A DNA stretch of 9,820 nt. Origin: Bacteroidota bacterium (GTDB lineage: Bacteria > Bacteroidota > Bacteroidia > CAILMK01). Of the stretch, positions 7,101 through 9,820 are shown one piece after another (the first letter of the stretch is position 1; every line of letters starts with the position of its first letter). The stretch is from positions 1 to 9,820 of the forward strand of contig JABDEJ010000080.1 of NCBI GenBank assembly GCA_013287095.1, in the 5' to 3' direction. The translations under genes and the position numbers were made by a program. The notes beneath the pieces are model-generated. The model searched no databases and was not told where the DNA came from. It saw nothing but the letters and a program-made list of their open reading frames with translations.

Positions 7101-7847
7101 TTAATCCCCCGATCTTGTAGCATTTCGCGCCAGTTGAAAAAACACTTCATTCATATCTTTTGCGTTATAAGTTTTCTTCAAACCTGATGGTGTATCCAGA
7201 GCCGATATTTTCCCGTCAACCATGATGCTCACCCTGTCGCAATATTCGGCTTCATCCAGATAATGGGTTGTTACAAAAATGGTAATGCCTTTATCGGCAC
7301 CCTCATAGATTAATTCCCAGAATTGTTTCCGGTTTGCAGGATCAACTCCGCCGGTTGGTTCATCTAAAAATACAATCTTCGGTTCGTGAATAATGGCCAC
7401 CGAAAAAGCCAGTTTCTGCTTCCACCCTAATGGCAATCCCCTGACGAGTTTATTTGCCTCTGCCTTGAGGTCGAGCATGTCAATCAATTCTGCTCCTTTA
7501 TCCTTGATCTGCTTATTGCTGAGTCCATATATGCCTCCATAAAATTCAATATTCTCTTTAATGGTAAGGTCTTCATATAAAGAGAATTTCTGGCTCATAT
7601 AACCAATGTTTTTCTTGATTTTTTCAGGGTATCGGAAAACATCGAACCCTGCTACGCTCGCTTCTCCCGAGGTCGGTTTAGAAAGGCCGCAAAGCATTCG
7701 CATGGCAGTAGTTTTGCCGGCGCCATTGGCTCCGAGAAAACCAAATATTTCCCCTTTGGCCACATCGAAACTAATGGCATCCACGGCGATGAAATTCCCA
7801 AAGCGTTTGGTTAATTTGTCTGCTTTTATAACCAGTTCTTTATCCAT
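7101..7847 (-). CDS. ybhF: ABC transporter ATPase, matches YbhF second ATPase domain
   Basis: This cytoplasmic ATPase of 248 residues drives the ABC-2 permeases. It has Walker A GANGAGKT (39-46), a Q-loop glutamine in GYMSQKFSLYEDLT (Gln86), Walker B with catalytic Glu (IVFLDEPTGGVDP, Glu163) and the H-loop in VTTHYLDEAEYCDR (His195). The ABC signature is not LSGGQ but LPLGWKQKLAF (138-148). E. coli YbhF has the same kind of change (LPLGFKQ) in its second ATPase half, so I read this gene as the separated C-terminal half of YbhF. Its ATG lies 22 bp inside the end of the preceding ATPase gene, favouring coupled synthesis and a fixed 1:1 ratio. It should pair with that ATPase as a heterodimer. 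Confidence 0.9.
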   Translation of the reverse strand: MDKELVIKADKLTKRFGNFIAVDAISFDVAKGEIFGFLGANGAGKTTAMRMLCGLSKPTSGEASVAGFDVFRYPEKIKKNIGYMSQKFSLYEDLTIKENIEFYGGIYGLSNKQIKDKGAELIDMLDLKAEANKLVRGLPLGWKQKLAFSVAIIHEPKIVFLDEPTGGVDPANRKQFWELIYEGADKGITIFVTTHYLDEAEYCDRVSIMVDGKISALDTPSGLKKTYNAKDMNEVFFQLARNATRSGD

Positions 7848-8779
7848 GGATTTCGGTTTTGGTAAGGCTCAAAAAAACAATCTTCAATATTTGGAATGGT
7901 GGAAGTTATTTCAATCTGCTTACACCCTTTATTCTCAAGAAATCCTTTCAGGCCGCCGATAATCTCAGTATCTGATTTTTCGTTTTTCTTAAAACTGATA
8001 TGTATGGATTCTCCTGAAGCATAAGAACCTACGGCTTCGGTATATGCCATTGTATCCTTTAGCAATTTATGTTTGTTATCTCCTTTTAGCTCAAAAAGTT
8101 TTTCAGGATATGAACTGATAATATTGCCTGGTGTGTCCATGCTTAGTATTTTACCATTTTGCATTAAGGCTATGCGGTCGCAGTGTCCTACCTCATCCAT
8201 ATATGCTGTCGAGACAAGTATAGTAATTCCCTGTTTTTTAAGGCGTTTCAGCATTTCCCAGAATTCAAATCTTGATACTGCATCTACACCGGTTGTAGGT
8301 TCATCTAAAAACAATACGGAGGGCTTGTGAATGAGCGCACAACATAGTGCCAATTTCTGTTTCATCCCACCGGAAAGCTGGCCCGCATGGCGGTCTTTGA
8401 AAGGTTCTAATCGGACATATATGTCTTTGATCAATTCGTAATTCTCTTTGATACTCGTATTGAAAAGAGAAGCAAAAAAATTCAGGTTTTCTTCAACTGA
8501 TAAATCCTGGTACAATGAAAACCTTCCTGGCATATACCCAACCATGCCACGAATGGCTTTGTATTCTTTTACAACATCTTTTCCACAAACAGTCGCCGTT
8601 CCTTTATCCGGCAACAAAAGCGTTGTTAGTATCCTGAAAATGCTTGTCTTACCCGCTCCATCCGGCCCAATCAACCCAAACATTTCACTGTCATTTACGG
8701 ACAATGAAACATCATCTACCGCAAGTACTTTTCCCTTTTCGTAGGTCTTGGTAATATTTTCGAGGGTGATGGGAAACAT
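7826..8779 (-). CDS. ybhF: ABC transporter ATPase, matches YbhF first ATPase domain
   Basis: This 317-residue ATPase is the counterpart of the N-terminal half of YbhF. It has Walker A GPDGAGKTS (38-46), the same unusual GPDGAGKT wording as YbhF, a canonical signature QLSGGMKQKLAL (134-145) and Walker B VLFLDEPTTGVD with Glu160. Two conserved spots deviate. The Q-loop reads GYMPGRFSLYQDLS, with Gly85 where Gln is usual, and the switch region reads VSTAYMDEVGHC, with Ala192 where His is usual (E. coli YbhF has Ser there). The extra C-terminal 80 or so residues form the accessory region that follows the first ATPase domain in YbhF. The end overlaps the next ATPase gene by 22 bp. It follows the adaptor gene after a 66-bp filler spacer. 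Alone it is probably a poor ATPase; it should work with its partner. Confidence 0.9.
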   Translation of the reverse strand: MFPITLENITKTYEKGKVLAVDDVSLSVNDSEMFGLIGPDGAGKTSIFRILTTLLLPDKGTATVCGKDVVKEYKAIRGMVGYMPGRFSLYQDLSVEENLNFFASLFNTSIKENYELIKDIYVRLEPFKDRHAGQLSGGMKQKLALCCALIHKPSVLFLDEPTTGVDAVSRFEFWEMLKRLKKQGITILVSTAYMDEVGHCDRIALMQNGKILSMDTPGNIISSYPEKLFELKGDNKHKLLKDTMAYTEAVGSYASGESIHISFKKNEKSDTEIIGGLKGFLENKGCKQIEITSTIPNIEDCFFEPYQNRNPWIKNWL

Positions 8780-8845
8780 GGAGAAGTTATTGAGTTATTG
8801 AGTTGTAGAGTTGTTGGAAATTCCTAATTCTTAATTCGTAATTGA
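8780..8845. repeat. Filler spacer with short tandem words
   Basis: Read on the plus strand this intra-operon gap contains TTATTGAGTTATTGAGTTG, a tandem of TTATTGAG, followed by near-repeats CCTAATTCTTAATTCGTAATT. Such words are common filler between Bacteroidota genes. No hairpin, start site or promoter is evident, and nothing here suggests that the operon is interrupted. Confidence 0.55.
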
Positions 8846-9736
8846 TTACAGTTTCACTTCCCCGTACATTCCGATTTTCAAAAAGCCATCATTTACTACG
8901 CGAACTTTGATGGCATAAACCAGGTCGGCTCTTTCATCTTTGGTCTGGATGGTTTTTGGCGTAAACTCTGCCTTATCTGATATCCAATAGATTGTACCGG
9001 TATAATTGCGATAATCCTTATCACCTTTGTCTACGCGAACTTTTACAGACTGGTTCAATTTTGCCTGCGATAATTGGGATCCTGTGAGATATGCACGGAG
9101 GATCAATGTATCCGTCTCAGCAATCTTGTACAAAGCTTTTCCCGGCTCAGCTACTTCATGGTCTTCTGCATATTTGGTGAAAACGGTTCCATGGATTGGA
9201 TTGATGATTTTACATTTTGAAAGCTGGTCATTCATCTGGCCGATCTGCCGTGATAGCGGAGCCACATCGCGGCTAATTGTTTCAGATGTTTTTCCCAGGG
9301 AAGAAAGCTGTGCATCAATCTGGTTGTTAATTACTTCCACTTGATTATTAGCGTCATCAAGCTGTTGTTGTGTGGCAGCGCTTGCATTGAAAAGTTTCTG
9401 CATACGCATCTGGTTTACTTTAGCCAGGGAAAGTTGAGCCCGCAATGAGGATACCTGTACCGGAATGTTTGGTATCTGGCTCACTGTGGCATCAATCTGC
9501 GCCCTGAGCTGCTGCTTTTTCAGGTATAATTGCACACTGTCAATGTAACCCACAAATTGATTCGGTTGTAGCGTCATGCCTTCTTCGACATTAAACTCCA
9601 TAATGGTTCCGGATGCCTCGGTGGAAACGATGGTTTCTGTGGATTCAAATGCACCCGAAGCATCGTAATCATTGCTGTGATTCTGGCAGGCGATCAATCC
9701 GGCCATGATAGGGATGAAATAGAATATTTTTTTCAT
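8846..9736 (-). CDS. ybhG: Periplasmic adaptor lipoprotein (HlyD/YbhG-like membrane fusion protein)
   Basis: The adaptor bridges the inner-membrane ABC permeases and a TolC-type outer channel. The 296 residues begin with a lipoprotein signal, MKKIFYFIPIMAGLIAC, with the lipidated Cys17 in LIAC; this differs from the uncleaved anchor of many adaptors. Next come the first half of a lipoyl-like domain (about 33-65, SGTIMEFNVEEGMTL), a long coiled-coil hairpin rich in Gln, Leu and Ala (about 66-172), the second lipoyl half (INPIHGTVFTKYAEDHEV..PG, 178-199) and a beta-barrel domain to the end. AEFTPKTIQTKDERADLVYA closely recalls the E. coli YbhG wording and helps to fix the whole operon as YbhGFSR-like. 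It begins 21 bp after the stop of the outer membrane factor gene, indicating one transcript. Confidence 0.9.
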   Translation of the reverse strand: MKKIFYFIPIMAGLIACQNHSNDYDASGAFESTETIVSTEASGTIMEFNVEEGMTLQPNQFVGYIDSVQLYLKKQQLRAQIDATVSQIPNIPVQVSSLRAQLSLAKVNQMRMQKLFNASAATQQQLDDANNQVEVINNQIDAQLSSLGKTSETISRDVAPLSRQIGQMNDQLSKCKIINPIHGTVFTKYAEDHEVAEPGKALYKIAETDTLILRAYLTGSQLSQAKLNQSVKVRVDKGDKDYRNYTGTIYWISDKAEFTPKTIQTKDERADLVYAIKVRVVNDGFLKIGMYGEVKL

Positions 9737-9757
9737 TTGTTTGTACTGTATATTCGT

Positions 9758-9820
9758 TTAGTTTCCACTGGTATTCTGATAGTTATATATGGCCTGTATT
9801 AATTGCACCTGGTGCACCAA
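9758..9820 (-). CDS. TolC-family outer membrane efflux protein, last 20 codons (cut by window edge)
   Basis: A minus-strand frame enters from the right edge and ends with TAA at 9758-9760; its last residues are LVHQVQLIQAIYNYQNTSGN. The pattern Leu-Ile-Gln-Ala-(Ile/Leu)-Tyr-Asn-Tyr-Gln is typical of the final helix of TolC-type outer membrane factors. The gene is immediately upstream of the adaptor, where such a partner is expected. Only the tail is visible, so the call rests on this motif and on context. The operon promoter must lie beyond the window. Confidence 0.7.
   Translation of the reverse strand: MVHQVQLIQAIYNYQNTSGN

Noticed and set aside
7606..8744. Plus-strand open frames opposite the two ATPases
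   Set aside because: They lie antisense to Walker A, signature and Walker B motifs and show no independent similarity.

Overview
The window looks like a chromosomal piece of a Bacteroidota genome, probably of the Sphingobacteriia/Chitinophagia type. The reasons are a kelch protein ending in a type IX secretion (T9SS) sorting domain, a lipoprotein-type efflux adaptor, PhoU and PstB sequences with Bacteroidota-like wording, weak or absent Shine-Dalgarno sequences, and AT-rich filler words in the spacers (TTAGTCATTAG-like, AATTTGAAATTTG-like, AATTCGTAATT-like). No RNA gene, transposase gene or CRISPR array is visible.

Region 1 (1-1037): remains of the phosphate module. The C-terminal half of PstB lies on the minus strand and directly abuts, head to head, a PhoU lacking about its first 45-50 residues on the plus strand. 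The two reading frames meet around 470-500. In intact genomes pstB and phoU are normally co-directional, so this is the signature of an inversion breakpoint or of a chimeric assembly or amplification join.

Region 2 (1038-4738): ordinary accessory genes. After a 198-bp spacer come a small outer-membrane beta-barrel protein and a TadA-type deaminase on the plus strand. On the minus strand, convergent with tadA, is a two-gene unit with a TAATG overlap: a HEAT-repeat-like protein followed by a small retropepsin-like (clan AA) aspartic protease. A secreted six-repeat kelch protein with a T9SS tail is read divergently from that unit.

Region 3 (4817-9820, minus strand): a tight export operon read right to left. 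It holds the last 20 codons of a TolC-type outer membrane factor (cut by the window edge), a lipoprotein periplasmic adaptor (YbhG-like), two separate ABC ATPases and two ABC-2 permeases. The order and sequence wording follow enterobacterial ybhG-ybhF-ybhS-ybhR, except that the double-ATPase YbhF is here two overlapping genes. Together these should form a tripartite pump spanning both membranes. The two ATPases are complementary in their defects, which predicts one consensus and one degenerate ATP site. A perfect 15-bp palindrome sits between the second ATPase gene and the first permease gene.

The best candidates for something little described are the HEAT/retropepsin pair and the split, asymmetric YbhF. 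The most urgent thing to check is the pstB/phoU join.
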